Assembly (NCBI GenBank): GCA_026545225.1
Contig: CM048845.1
Coordinates: 91,762,533-91,826,532, forward strand
Direction: 5' to 3'
DNA length: 64,000 nucleotides
Origin: Cornus controversa
Lineage: Eukaryota > Streptophyta > Magnoliopsida > Cornales > Cornaceae
Every line of letters begins with the position of its first letter. Within the stretch, counting starts at the first letter, position 1. Under the pieces are notes generated by a model. That model did not search any database, was not told the origin of the DNA, and was given only the letters and a program-made list of their open reading frames with translations. Below, piece after piece: positions 46,537-55,566 of the stretch. A program made the translations under genes and the position numbers.

Positions 46537-46551
46537 CCACAGACGGCGCCA
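46537..46551 (-). promoter_or_regulatory. Primer-binding site
   Basis: TGGCGCCGTCTGTGG on the minus strand, starting three bases after the 5' LTR end (46555). Same offset and core as in the other two elements with visible primer sites. Confidence 0.8.
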
Positions 46552-46554
46552 AAG

Positions 46555-46902
46555 TGTAGATGCAAAAAAATCTACTACTGAAAGAAAATAGATTAACGCA
46601 TACTACACTCAAAGGAAATGATTTCAAAAATTGTATCTCTAGCTTTCTACCTTTGCCATTTCTTTTATACTGCATTTGATTACAGACATTTAGCCTCTTT
46701 TTATTTCGTGATTATTGGAGAGCACAATTCCCTCTTTGTTTATAGTGATCCATTTGCGTGAGTCTTGCATGCTTGTTATAGGGACTTGATTGCTGACTTC
46801 ATGCATTGATGCGTCCCGTTCTAATGACGTGGTTGCCAAATATTTGGCTTGCTGTAATTTCCACATTTGTCTTCCTGTTAGTGGGGATTTTTTCCCTCCA
46901 CA
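46555..46902 (-). repeat. 5' LTR (348 bp)
   Basis: Partner of 37580-37936. On the minus strand it starts TGTGGAGGGAAAAAATCCCC and ends TTTGCATCTACA. Confidence 0.9.
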
Positions 46903-47145
46903 TACAACTTTAATAAGAATGGCTAAAAGGGTCTTTTGTGATGGGTATGTTTTTAATTATAACAAATCATTAGTTCAAGGGGACAATTTGTTGTTCAAGA
47001 GGTTATTTGCAAAAGGGCAACAATTCAGGAGGTTTTTTGCAACTCTAACTTTAGTTTAGATTTTTTTTTAAATTAAGAAAATATACTAAATTTTGTATAA
47101 AAGCAATAGTTCAAGGGATTTTTTACACTTTACCCTAATTTTATT

Positions 47146-47948
47146 AGGTAAAATGCAAAAAAAAAAAAAAAAAACTCCTATACTTTATCCATGTTTGCAA
47201 AAAAAATCTGAACTTTTTTGTGTGCAAATAACCATTTAATTATCACATTTTGTGCAAAAGACCCCCATCTCCATCAATGAAAAAAAAATTACCATTTGCC
47301 CCTAAGATTTGAGTAAAATTTTATACATTTTAATACCTTTATAAATTGAAAAATAAATTACTAATATTCTCTAAACTACCTGATGATAAAGAATTACATT
47401 TATATTCAACCACGTATTCTACTAAATTCCTCTTCTACTTTATTACAAATTAACGGTTAACATTGACAATAAATTACATGTTTTTTTAAAATACAAATAA
47501 ATGAATCTATACTATATATATTATACTCCTAAACTATTACATTTGATTCTTAAACTTATAGCATTTTTATTTTATATATATATATATTTTGTAAAATCTT
47601 AATTTAATTATAAATTAAATATATCAAACGATTCACCAAAAATCACATCTAAAATATGTTTAGTGAAGTTTAAAACATTACATTTAACTCCAAAAGTTAC
47701 ATTTATTGGTGGTTCGTATGTTTTTTATTAGTGCATTAAAATTCATTGTCTATAAAATTATTAGAGTAAAATGCAAAAAAAATAAAATAAAATAAAATTT
47801 GACCATTTTCATCAATGGGTAGTTTTGTAGTTTTTTTTTTTAATTGCATTTATTGCCTATTTTATAAAGTTTAGGGGTTTTTTTAACTTTATAGGTTTTT
47901 TTTTTTGCAAAATGGGTGAAGTATAGGGGTTTTTTTTGCATTTTATTC
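47146..47948. mobile_element. TIR element related to the split element
   Basis: Starts with AGGTAAAATGC and a long A run. It ends with a T run, GCATTTTATTC, so the ends are inverted. Inner motifs (ACTCCTATACTTTATCCATG against GTGAAGTATAGGGGTTTTTT) are inverted as well. It follows the split element by about ten bases. No coding sequence; borders approximate. Confidence 0.5.
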
Positions 47949-48718
47949 AATTTTATTTTAGATCTTCTTCATATTGAGATAAAATACTGGATTTTCTATA
48001 AAATAAAATTTATTATAGTTTATTCTTTTTAAAGAAATATTTGTATATTAGCTTAGAGCCTTATTGAAAATTCCAATGCCCGCCCTGGAGAATAAATATT
48101 TGTTGGCAATGACTTTGGTTAGAAACATTAAAATTTTGATACAATAAAATATTAGAAAATGTAGTAGGGAAAACAAACAGTAAATTATAAAAAACTAGAA
48201 GAAAGGGCAAAGGCAAAATCAGTGCGTATTAAGGGTCTGGGGAGGGTCACATGTACGCAACCTTACATTCGCATGAAGAGAGATTGTTTCCTTATTTCGA
48301 ACTTATAAGGTCACATTGGAGCAACCATACTACTATTTCAAAAAAAACTTAAAAACATATTAGAAAAACAATTCAAGTATGAATTTAGTAGATAAACTTT
48401 AGGCTTTAATAAAAAAGTAAAATATCGAGATCAAACAATATAAGTTAGAATTTATGTAATTAGTCCGCCTGTGCGTTTAAGCTTATGTACTAAAAGTTTT
48501 TTATTTCAATAAAATAATTACTGTATTTTCACTGACTTGGTTGTTTATTTTGTAGAATGCTTTGAAGTACATTGTAATTGATTATAATATCTTATGAATT
48601 TTGATCCTTTTTTCAAAATATCTGTAAGCTTGTGAATTTTGAACCTTTTTTCAAAAAAATTGTAAGCTTGTGAGTGTAGAAATAATATGATTAATGGTGA
48701 TTGTTAACTCTAGATAGG
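47949..48718. other. AT-rich spacer, no gene recognised
   Basis: Nothing beyond a tandem pair around TTTGATCCTTTTTTCAAAA / TTTGAACCTTTTTTCAAAA with TGTAAGCTTGTGA (near 48599-48675). Confidence 0.45.
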
Positions 48719-49080
48719 TGTAATGGTCGGGCGCTTGCCCTCTAACCCAAAAGCCTAATCTATTAGGTAGTGCTATATACCCACCCTTATTTGCCTAAGT
48801 CTTTTCCATCCAGATCCTATGTCATCCGAACTCGCAATGACTTCGTTGCGGTCGAGCCACCTTGCCTACCCAGGTGAGCACACTTGGACATTTTCGAGCC
48901 GGGCACTTGGCGTGACACCGAACCAAAGACTGGGTTTGGCTCTGATACCAAATATATTGGGTCGGACGCTTGCCCTTTAAGCTAAAAGCCTAAGCTATTA
49001 GGTAGTGCCGTATACCCACCTTTATATGCCCAATTTTTCCCCATCAAGATCCAATGTGGGACAAGTTAGCCCCTCTAACA
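48719..49080 (-). mobile_element. TRIM (miniature LTR retrotransposon), Katydid-like
   Basis: A 362-bp minus-strand structure. Two direct repeats of about 100-120 bp (48719-48810 and about 48963-49080) flank about 150 bp. On the minus strand the 5' LTR begins TGTTAGAGGGGCTAACTTGT and includes CCCACATTGGATCTTGATGG. It is followed by TTTGGTATCAGAGCC, a primer-binding site complementary to initiator tRNA-Met. The other LTR lacks its first ~25 bp and ends CCATTACA. Flanking ATAGG and ATTGG match at 4 of 5 positions. There are no coding sequences, as expected. The Katydid label is from memory of its LTR start. Confidence 0.7.
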
Positions 49081-49866
49081 ATTGGAGATATTCAAATTTG
49101 AAAATTTTGTAGGGGTGCTGCAAGTCATGGTGCCACAATGGTAAGTTTAATTGCTTCAGGGGTGTTACAGCTTGAGGCGCGATACTATTCAAGGAAGTTA
49201 TTAGGGGGCGTGCTAGCTTGTAGCGGCCCTTTAGTATTCCATTTGTGGATGTGTATAATTTTTTTGGACAATATTTGCCTCAAGCCAAATAAGAAGGAAC
49301 TTCCTTCTACATATGATGTGTCCCAATGAAATGTTGACGTTTATATGAAAAATAGTATAATATTAAAAGAAAAAAATGAATTATATCCAATAAAAAATGG
49401 ATTAACACACACGCGCGCATCACGCATGTGTGGTAATTTAGTTTCTTAAATACAATTCAATAAGTTATGTTCATATCCTATTGGCATATCTACGCATGTA
49501 TATACATAAATATACAAAAAGACATATATATTTGGTGAATTATATGTATAACTTTGTATATATACACACATACAGATGTATGCTTGAAATGGAATTACAA
49601 TTTCTAAAACACAATCTCTCTATATACAGACACGATAGCAGGCAACGAGGGAGATGAATGTTAATAATACAATTGACTATATTCAACGACTTGAGGGAGA
49701 GAGAGGTTGGATGAGCTAAATAAGATACGATTGCCAACATCGTCATCGGGAAAATCACTTTGTGTCACTGTACCAATCGAAATTTCTTCGTTGACATTGC
49801 AGTTTCAGATGGATGGTGTTCGTAGAGATTGAATCGTTGGTTACATTCTTGTGTGTATATATATCG
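49081..49866. other. Spacer, no gene recognised
   Basis: Holds only short unremarkable open frames and a TA/CA-rich tract near 49495-49575. Not assigned. Confidence 0.4.
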
Positions 49867-51186
49867 AGTAATGCTTACAATGAGGGAGCTCTTGTGGCTC
49901 TTGCCATAAGCTCTCCCTCAAAATAAATATTTGTACACAAAAAAAAAAAATTTAAATATTATCATGTAATCAATACTAAAATAATAAGGATAGAAACCCT
50001 TATCCCCGAATTCTCACTGAACTTGACATGACTTGGTCGCGTCAACATTCTTTAAACACATCATAAGAGAATAAACATCACTTGCTGTCCTTCACCTTTG
50101 TCTTCAACTTCGCAACCCAATGATGTTGTACGCAATCTTATTTGCTCATCGACGGTGACAATCTTCTCACCTTCCAATGCCATAAATTTAGCCTCAAGCA
50201 ATTCAATTTCACTCTTCCTCCTTTATACTCCACTATTCTAATTGACAACACCTATTTTTGCAATTTCCCATCTCTCCCTCTAAATTATCCACAAAAACTA
50301 CTACGGTAACTTCCACTTCAACAAATAATGGCCTCAGTCAGAGAAGACGACACCGATGTTCTTAAGAGACATGGAATAACAATGGATTAGCATAGTTGGC
50401 ACTGGTGTTCTTTGATCATCGCATCTGGTCACCGTTTCTTCTTTCTTGGTCTTCGTTTGCGTAACCCCAATTTTCGTTGGTAATTATGGTGGATTTTTGA
50501 ATACTTCTTCAAAATTGCATCCATTATATAAGAATTTTCTGCACACCTAGAGAAAGAAAGTAGAGAGAGAGTTTAAAGATTTTGATCACTTCTAGTATAA
50601 AGCTCTGCACTGCACAATAATGGATGATCTGGCCCGGTTGAAACACAATCTCTAGCAATGGAAGCTCAAACAGTCCTTCTTAGGGCTTGTCACCGTTGAG
50701 TATTGATACGATCCAACCTTGGAATAGTTTGCAAGGTTGAAGATGAAAGGTGAAGTGCAGAACCACCCAATGCATGCCAGATGAGAAAATAATTTTTATG
50801 TTTAAAGAATCTTACGTGGCTTGGTCACATCAGGTTCGGTGAGAATTCGGCGATAATTTTTTAGTCCCTCTATCATAACTCATATGAGTACTAAAATTAT
50901 CCCACACAAAAAAATTAGCTCAAAATATCATAAATTAAATTTATAGAAGACGGTCAAAGTTTGATGTAATTTTTTAAAAATGAAATAAGATATAAAACTT
51001 TGACCGTCTTCTATAAATTCAATTTATGATTTTTTAAGCTTATTTTTTTGTGTAAAAGGAGTTTAATATTGACTACGTGATTATATATATATATATATTT
51101 TTATTTTTTTTTGTATTTGAAAATATTTATTTTGAAGGAGAACTCATGACAAGAGACATGATAACTCTCTCATTGTAGCATTACTC
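49867..51186. mobile_element. Long-TIR element (about 1.3 kb) with possible captured sequence
   Basis: Left end GAGTAATGCTTACAATGAGG and right end CTCATTGTAGCATTACTC are inverted. The inverted similarity extends over about 80 bp (CTCAAAATAAATATTTGTA opposite AAATATTTATTTTGAAGGAG). A second inverted pair lies further in: TTCTCACTGAACTTGACATG near 50011 opposite CATCAGGTTCGGTGAGAATT near 50828. The interior 50060-50790 is less AT-rich and not repetitive, as in MULEs that capture host DNA. The target duplication was not resolved. Confidence 0.5.
50892..51062. mobile_element. Foldback MITE / long hairpin (about 170 bp)
   Basis: Nearly perfect palindrome. ACACAAAAAAATTAGCTCAA, then ATAAATTAAATTTATAGAAG and ACGGTCAAAGTTT on the left, answered by AAACTTTGACCGTC, TTCTATAAATTCAATTTATG and TTTTTTTGTGT on the right, around a short AT-rich loop near 50975. 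It sits inside the right arm of the surrounding TIR element. If transcribed it would form a long hairpin. Confidence 0.65.
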
Positions 51187-51262
51187 TGTATCTATCTATG
51201 CTGTGAAAGAAAAAGGAAAATTGAATGTAACTACTATCTCAAAATATGATATCCATGAAGGA

Positions 51263-51540
51263 AAAATTGAATTTAATATCATTTATTTGGTGGTCATTAT
51301 TGTGATTTTTGTTGAAAACTCAACCTCCTGTTCTTAGGGTCGGTTGAGATGAGAATTTATAGAGAGAGGATAACGAGAGAAAAGAAACATGGATATCAGC
51401 GAACTAAAAATTGAATTTAATGTCATTTATTTGGTGGTCATTATTGTGATTTTAACTGAAAATCCAACCTCCTGTTATTAAGGTCGGTGGAAATGATAAT
51501 TTAGAGAGAAACTAGTGAGAGAAGAACAATGGAGATTCGG
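51263..51540. repeat. 144-bp tandem duplication
   Basis: Two diverged copies beginning AAAATTGAATTTAATxTCAT and TTATTTGGTGGTCATTATTG, followed by CAACCTCCTGTT and a GGTCGGTxGA block. No gene is nearby. Confidence 0.75.
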
Positions 51541-51556
51541 ATGAGTTATACTTTTA

Positions 51557-51737
51557 GGGAAATGCTAAACGTCATGAAATTTTATCATGAATTGCCTTCA
51601 TGAATGATGTGGCAAGTGATAATACCATTGATATTCCGTGTATGGGGGGAATCCCACCAATAATAACTCACCATTTAATTGCCACATCATTCAAGATAAA
51701 AATTCATGAAATATTTTCATGATGTGTAGCATTGCTC
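51557..51737. mobile_element. MULE-type MITE (181 bp), 9-bp target duplication
   Basis: Left end GGGAAATGCTAAACGTCATG and right end CATGATGTGTAGCATTGCTC are inverted repeats. The identical 9-mer ATACTTTTA flanks both sides (51548-51556 and 51738-51746). A 9-bp duplication with G-starting TIRs fits Mutator-like elements. Inverted relative at 52466-52642. Confidence 0.8.
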
Positions 51738-52004
51738 ATACTTTTAATCTAGTTAGCCTGTTTAAAACGGGTTTGAACCATTTCTAATAATTTTTATTAT
51801 TTTTACAAAAATTTCTATCCCATAAAACAAGAATAAAGAATAAATTTATGAGGAAGTTCTTTCTTATATTGCATAAGACAAGTATTGTCCTATTTTTTTG
51901 TTTACAAAAATTAGATGAAAATTGTAGATGTTAGATCCAAATTAATGGCTAGCAATATTACACCAAAACTCCACACAAAAAAAAGAAAAGAAAAAGAAAA
52001 AGGA

Positions 52005-52175
52005 GAGAAACTTTCCTTTAGAATTACATAATACCAACTTTGTCATTGTAATACCACATTTTTATAATTTTTCACACCAAAAAAAAAAAAAAAAAAAAGA
52101 CAAAAGGAGAGAAACTATTTTCCCTTTAGAATTACGTAACACCAACTTTGTTATTGTAATAACAAATTTATTATA
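52005..52175. repeat. ~105-bp tandem duplication with poly(A) joint
   Basis: AGGAGAGAAAC, CTTTAGAATTAC, ACCAACTTTGT and ATTGTAATAxCA blocks occur twice, separated by a run of A (52079-52098). Likely replication slippage at the A run. Confidence 0.65.
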
Positions 52176-52465
52176 ATTTTTTAGTTTAAATGGATAAAAT
52201 AACATGAATAAAATGGTAAAATGCAAGCATATCATAGATGAATGTAATGTTCAAAACAATAAGAATAGATTGTCACGCACATGTTTTGTTCCATTGGGGT
52301 GTACTTAGTGGCATTGAGTTCAAAAAAATAGAATTGAAAAATCTGTTATGCTGTGATTTCTCTCAAAAGTAATTTTATATTTACATCAAATATTAACATA
52401 ATATTTATGAAAAGATATTGGTACGCATGATAATTAATGGCACATATTATATACATAAAACTGTA

Positions 52466-52642
52466 GAACAATGCTACACATCATAAAATTATTTATGAAT
52501 TTTTATCATAAATGATGTGACAATTAAATGGTGAGTTAGTATTGGTGGGATTTCCCCCATACACGAAGTCCCAATGATATTATCACCTGCCACATCATTC
52601 ATGATATAAATTCATGAAATTTCATGAAGTTTAGCATTTTTC
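52466..52642. mobile_element. MULE-type MITE (177 bp), inverted relative
   Basis: Same family as 51557-51737 in opposite orientation. Ends GAACAATGCTACACATCAT and CATGAAGTTTAGCATTTTTC. Flanks AAAACTGTA and AAAACGGTA match at 8 of 9 positions. Interior TGGTGAGTTAGTATTGGTGG and CCCAATGATATTATCACxTG are shared in inverse order. Confidence 0.8.
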
Positions 52643-52727
52643 AAAACGGTATTGTCCGAATCATTCAACGCACTTAGGGCCCGTTTGGTAACCGTTTATG
52701 TTTAGTGTTTATTGTTTATAAAAACAA

Positions 52728-53877
52728 GAAAAAATTAGATTTTGGTGACCAATCCTAAACAAAATTACTTTTAAGTGACCATAAAGTCCAAAAAAGATAA
52801 ATAGTTAGCAAAATTGAAACTTAATTGCTGATGAGTGACCATTTGAAGTTAATTTGGTAAAAAAAACACTTCATATTTATTAAACATTTTAAAAATAATT
52901 TTTAGATGATGAAATTACCATTCAATATAAAGATAAACTCCTTGAATTCATTCTCCTGTCTCTTTCTCATTCATCAATCTCTTTTTTTTTATTTAATTTG
53001 GCAGTCTACTAATTAAAAAGATAGTATTGATATACATGTTAGCAGCTAATATTTTGATTCTTGATTAATAATATATCTATCAGCTTACTCTAAAATAAGT
53101 CAACCATGCTAACTACATCTATTCAACTCCTTTATAAGTATTCACTCTACTTCCGCACAGAACTCACAAGATTTAGTTGATTGGATTGGATAAACCATTA
53201 AAAGATCTATGATACTTTATGTTGGAGATTTCATTCTATTAACATTTTTTTTTTGCAAAATTTTTAATATGACAAAAGAATTCTTATGGATATAAATTGT
53301 ACAGGAAGTTATGTGCAAAATAAAACAACCATAAAAAAACAAAAAATAAAATTACTACGAGATCCAACTAAATGAGAAAAAGATTTTAATTATTACCATT
53401 CTAAATTATTGTTTCTTATTCTAATTGTTACTCCAGTATTCTAGTTGTCATCACCAAATAACAACTTCTAGCGTCACTTACAAATAAATAATAAAAAAAA
53501 AAAAAAAGTTCTCCACTTTTACACATTATTTGAATCCAATTTTACAATAAATAAGAATATAAACAATACAATATTTGAAAATAAAAATAAATAATTATTA
53601 GTTAAAAGTTATTTCTAAATATTTATTTGGCAACTTGAAAGAGTGGCTGCTTATTAGGCAACTCTTGAAGTAAAATGTTTAATTGAGATTAATGTAAATG
53701 GTCAATTTGTCAAATTATAAATAATTTATTAGAGGAAGGATATTTATGTAATAAGTGATCCAAGGGTGACTCATCAGCAATTAAGTTTCAATTTTGGTGA
53801 CTACTCATTTTTTCCAAACTTTATGGTTACTTTAGAGTAATTTTGTTTAGGATTAGTCACTAAAATCTAATTTTTCC
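52728..53877. mobile_element. Non-autonomous MULE-type element (1150 bp)
   Basis: Terminal inverted repeats of about 115 bp (left GAAAAAATTAGATTTTGGTG, right CACTAAAATCTAATTTTTCC; inner TTGAAACTTAATTGCTGATG opposite CATCAGCAATTAAGTTTCAA). They are flanked by the identical 9-mer TAAAAACAA (52719-52727 and 53878-53886). The long TIRs and 9-bp duplication are diagnostic of Mutator-like elements. The interior is AT-rich with no transposase. Confidence 0.85.
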
Positions 53878-54197
53878 TAAAAACAAATTTTTAGGATAAA
53901 CATGTTTGATAATTTTTGTTTTGTTTATAAATTGTCAAAATGTTTTTAAAACAACACTGTACCTAAGCCTTCAAATCCTAAACACCAAAATGATGTTTAT
54001 TAAAAAAAAAAATCTTTCTTTTTTATCTAAAATGGTGATTATATTATTTTAATTAAAAATTGAAACTAAAAGTGAGAAATTGAAAAGAAATTTTTTTTAT
54101 AAAAGACTATTATTTGATAGAACCATAAAAATATTATAATTATCAAGTATGGACAGAATTAAAGAGCATCAAGAATATTATTTTATACTCATATTAC

Positions 54198-54643
54198 TGT
54201 AAGTGTCAAAAATCTTAACACGAAATACATTTTAAATTTGGTAGTAGTTTCAAGTATTAAAGAACAAATACTCAACAGATCTTGTCAATATATTTCTATT
54301 TTATTTCGTTCCAAAAAAGATCTTTTTTACAATGGGGTCTATCTCCTTTTATACTGTTTTCCTGAGCATGAGGTGGCATGATAATGATGAATTTGTCTTT
54401 AGCCATTATATTCAGTTGTCTTTATCCTTGGTGAGTAGATTGATCCTGTCATCCGAAGCAGGAGGTGGTTTTGTGAGTGTTGTGCTGGACCGGTATTTGT
54501 CTGTGTTTATTGTATTACTTTGGGCTTGTATTTAACAATGTTGGGTTTGTGTTACTAGTCTGGGCTTTTCCTTTTTGGGCTTTACATACTCTGGGCCTGT
54601 TTGGGCCTTAATTATTTTGGCCCACACTTTATTGTGGCCCACA
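54198..54643 (-). repeat. 3' LTR (446 bp)
   Basis: On the plus strand TGTAAGTGTCAAAAATCTTA to ATTGTGGCCCACA; near-identical to 59023-59468. Confidence 0.95.
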
Positions 54644-54775
54644 CTTTGCCCCTAAATTTCTTTCGCATTTGGAAGGCAAAATGGGAGGAAATTTATTTTA
54701 TGTACAATCTAAGAAGTCGAACAGTCTAGACGGTTAGGTTTTTGAGGAGATCTTGGGACTCACACTGGGTGGCAA

Positions 54776-54783
54776 TATATAAA
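54776..54783 (+). promoter_or_regulatory. TATA-like box for the antisense ORF
   Basis: TATATAAA on the plus strand, 154 bp upstream of the likely antisense ATG (54937). It is followed at once by GGTAAGG, a possible donor of a 5' UTR intron ending at the CAG near 54910. Independent of the LTR promoter, which fires on the other strand. Candidate. Confidence 0.4.
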
Positions 54784-54936
54784 GGTAAGGGGGGTAAAGC
54801 TTTGATTTTCCTTTTATTTTGCCAGAACGCTCTGCAAATCAAAGTTTACGCACGTTGTCATTTGCAGAGGTCAGTGTTTGTTTTGATTGACTTTTTATTA
54901 ATCATTCAGGTTCAGATTGTGCTGGTACAACAGGAA

Positions 54937-55566
54937 ATGGGGGGAGATGAGAGTTCCCGAAGTAGTAGTGAATCTACTAGTGGTAGTGATAGTGAATCTA
55001 AGTCAGTTTCTAGGGATGGGGATGAAACTGGTATAATCTCTAGATCAGTAGAGCAAATTAGGACTGTAAGGCCTGAGGATCTTGAACCATCTGATTTGGA
55101 GGGTAGGAATGATCGGTTTAGTTTGGTAAAACTTCGTAGGGATAGGGAAATTCCAAGCGATGTGTCTTTACGCCATTATCCGAGCACACATAATTTTTGT
55201 TCGGGTGAAGGGGTGAATGAGGAGGAAATACTTTTATCGGTGGGTCATCTCCCTGCTCTTCGTTTCCCTCTTCATCTATTCTACCACTTGGTATTGAACA
55301 CGATCGATCTTGCACCTTTGCAAGTGAACCCAAACTTTTTTAGGGTAGTGTCCTGTTTGTTAGCTTTAAATTGTACTCGTTCCTTAAATTTAGATTTTGA
55401 TGATTTGATGGTTTGTTATCGGGTAGTACGGATAAAGGATGAACGAGATCGATATCATTTATTTCCTAAGTCTCGTAGGGTGATTTGTACTGACAAACCT
55501 TCTTCGGATAAGGGGTGGAAAGGAAAGTTAGTGGTGGTAGGTAGTCATTACTGTAATGGGGTGTGA
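54937..55566 (+). CDS. Antisense accessory ORF of the retrotransposon, 3'-truncated
   Basis: Open frame opposite to gag-pol. It is open from 54742, but the ATG at 54937 (MGGDESSRSSSESTSGSDSE) follows a likely intron acceptor and is the better start. A Ser/Glu/Asp-rich N-terminus leads to VEQIRTVRPEDLEPSDLEG, LRHYPSTHNFCSGEGVNEEE, ALRFPLHLFYHLVLNTIDLA, PLQVNPNFFRVVSCLLALNC and SSDKGWKGKLVVVG. The block from FPLH to GWK is clearly homologous to the antisense gene at 38222-40280 and in part to 2640-2990. The last ~10 codons come from RNase H sequence on the other strand, because a deletion fused the two near 55540. Function unknown; similarity to the plant Transposase_28 ('putative gypsy type transposon') family is from memory. 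No catalytic motif seen. Confidence 0.65.
   Translation: MGGDESSRSSSESTSGSDSESKSVSRDGDETGIISRSVEQIRTVRPEDLEPSDLEGRNDRFSLVKLRRDREIPSDVSLRHYPSTHNFCSGEGVNEEEILLSVGHLPALRFPLHLFYHLVLNTIDLAPLQVNPNFFRVVSCLLALNCTRSLNLDFDDLMVCYRVVRIKDERDRYHLFPKSRRVICTDKPSSDKGWKGKLVVVGSHYCNGV

Larger units (their letters stand above)
37580..46902 (-). mobile_element. Near full-length Ty3/gypsy (Tat-like) element, 9.3 kb
   Basis: Minus-strand element with both LTRs (5' LTR 46555-46902, 3' LTR 37580-37936), primer-binding site, gag, protease, RT, RNase H and integrase in that order, then a 106-bp tandem array, an antisense gene and the 3' LTR. Flanking 5-mers GACAA and TACAA match at 4 of 5 positions. Coding regions are broken by stops and frameshifts and the LTRs differ at many sites, so it is an older insertion than that at 54198-59468. 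The polypurine tract on the minus strand is GGGGCAAAG next to the 3' LTR (37937-37945). Confidence 0.9.
33301..47135. mobile_element. TIR element split by two nested Ty3/gypsy insertions
   Basis: Left end GGGTAAAGTGCAAAAAATAA and right end TTTTTTACACTTTACCC are inverted repeats. Inside both ends the theme of CTCTAAACTAT / ATAGTTCAAGGG and CAAATAAC / GTTATTTGCA is inverted too. Removing the elements 33654-37304 (AATAT duplication) and 37580-46902 leaves about 860 bp of AT-rich host element in three pieces: 33301-33653, 37305-37579 and 46903-47135. No coding sequence remains. The superfamily is unresolved because no clean target duplication was found. Confidence 0.6.

Noticed and set aside
48719..49080. 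Cassandra-type TRIM
   Set aside because: Cassandra LTRs contain a 5S rRNA-like block, which I do not see here.
49138..49329. 63-codon plus-strand open frame
   Set aside because: No recognisable motif, no splice or promoter context; likely chance.
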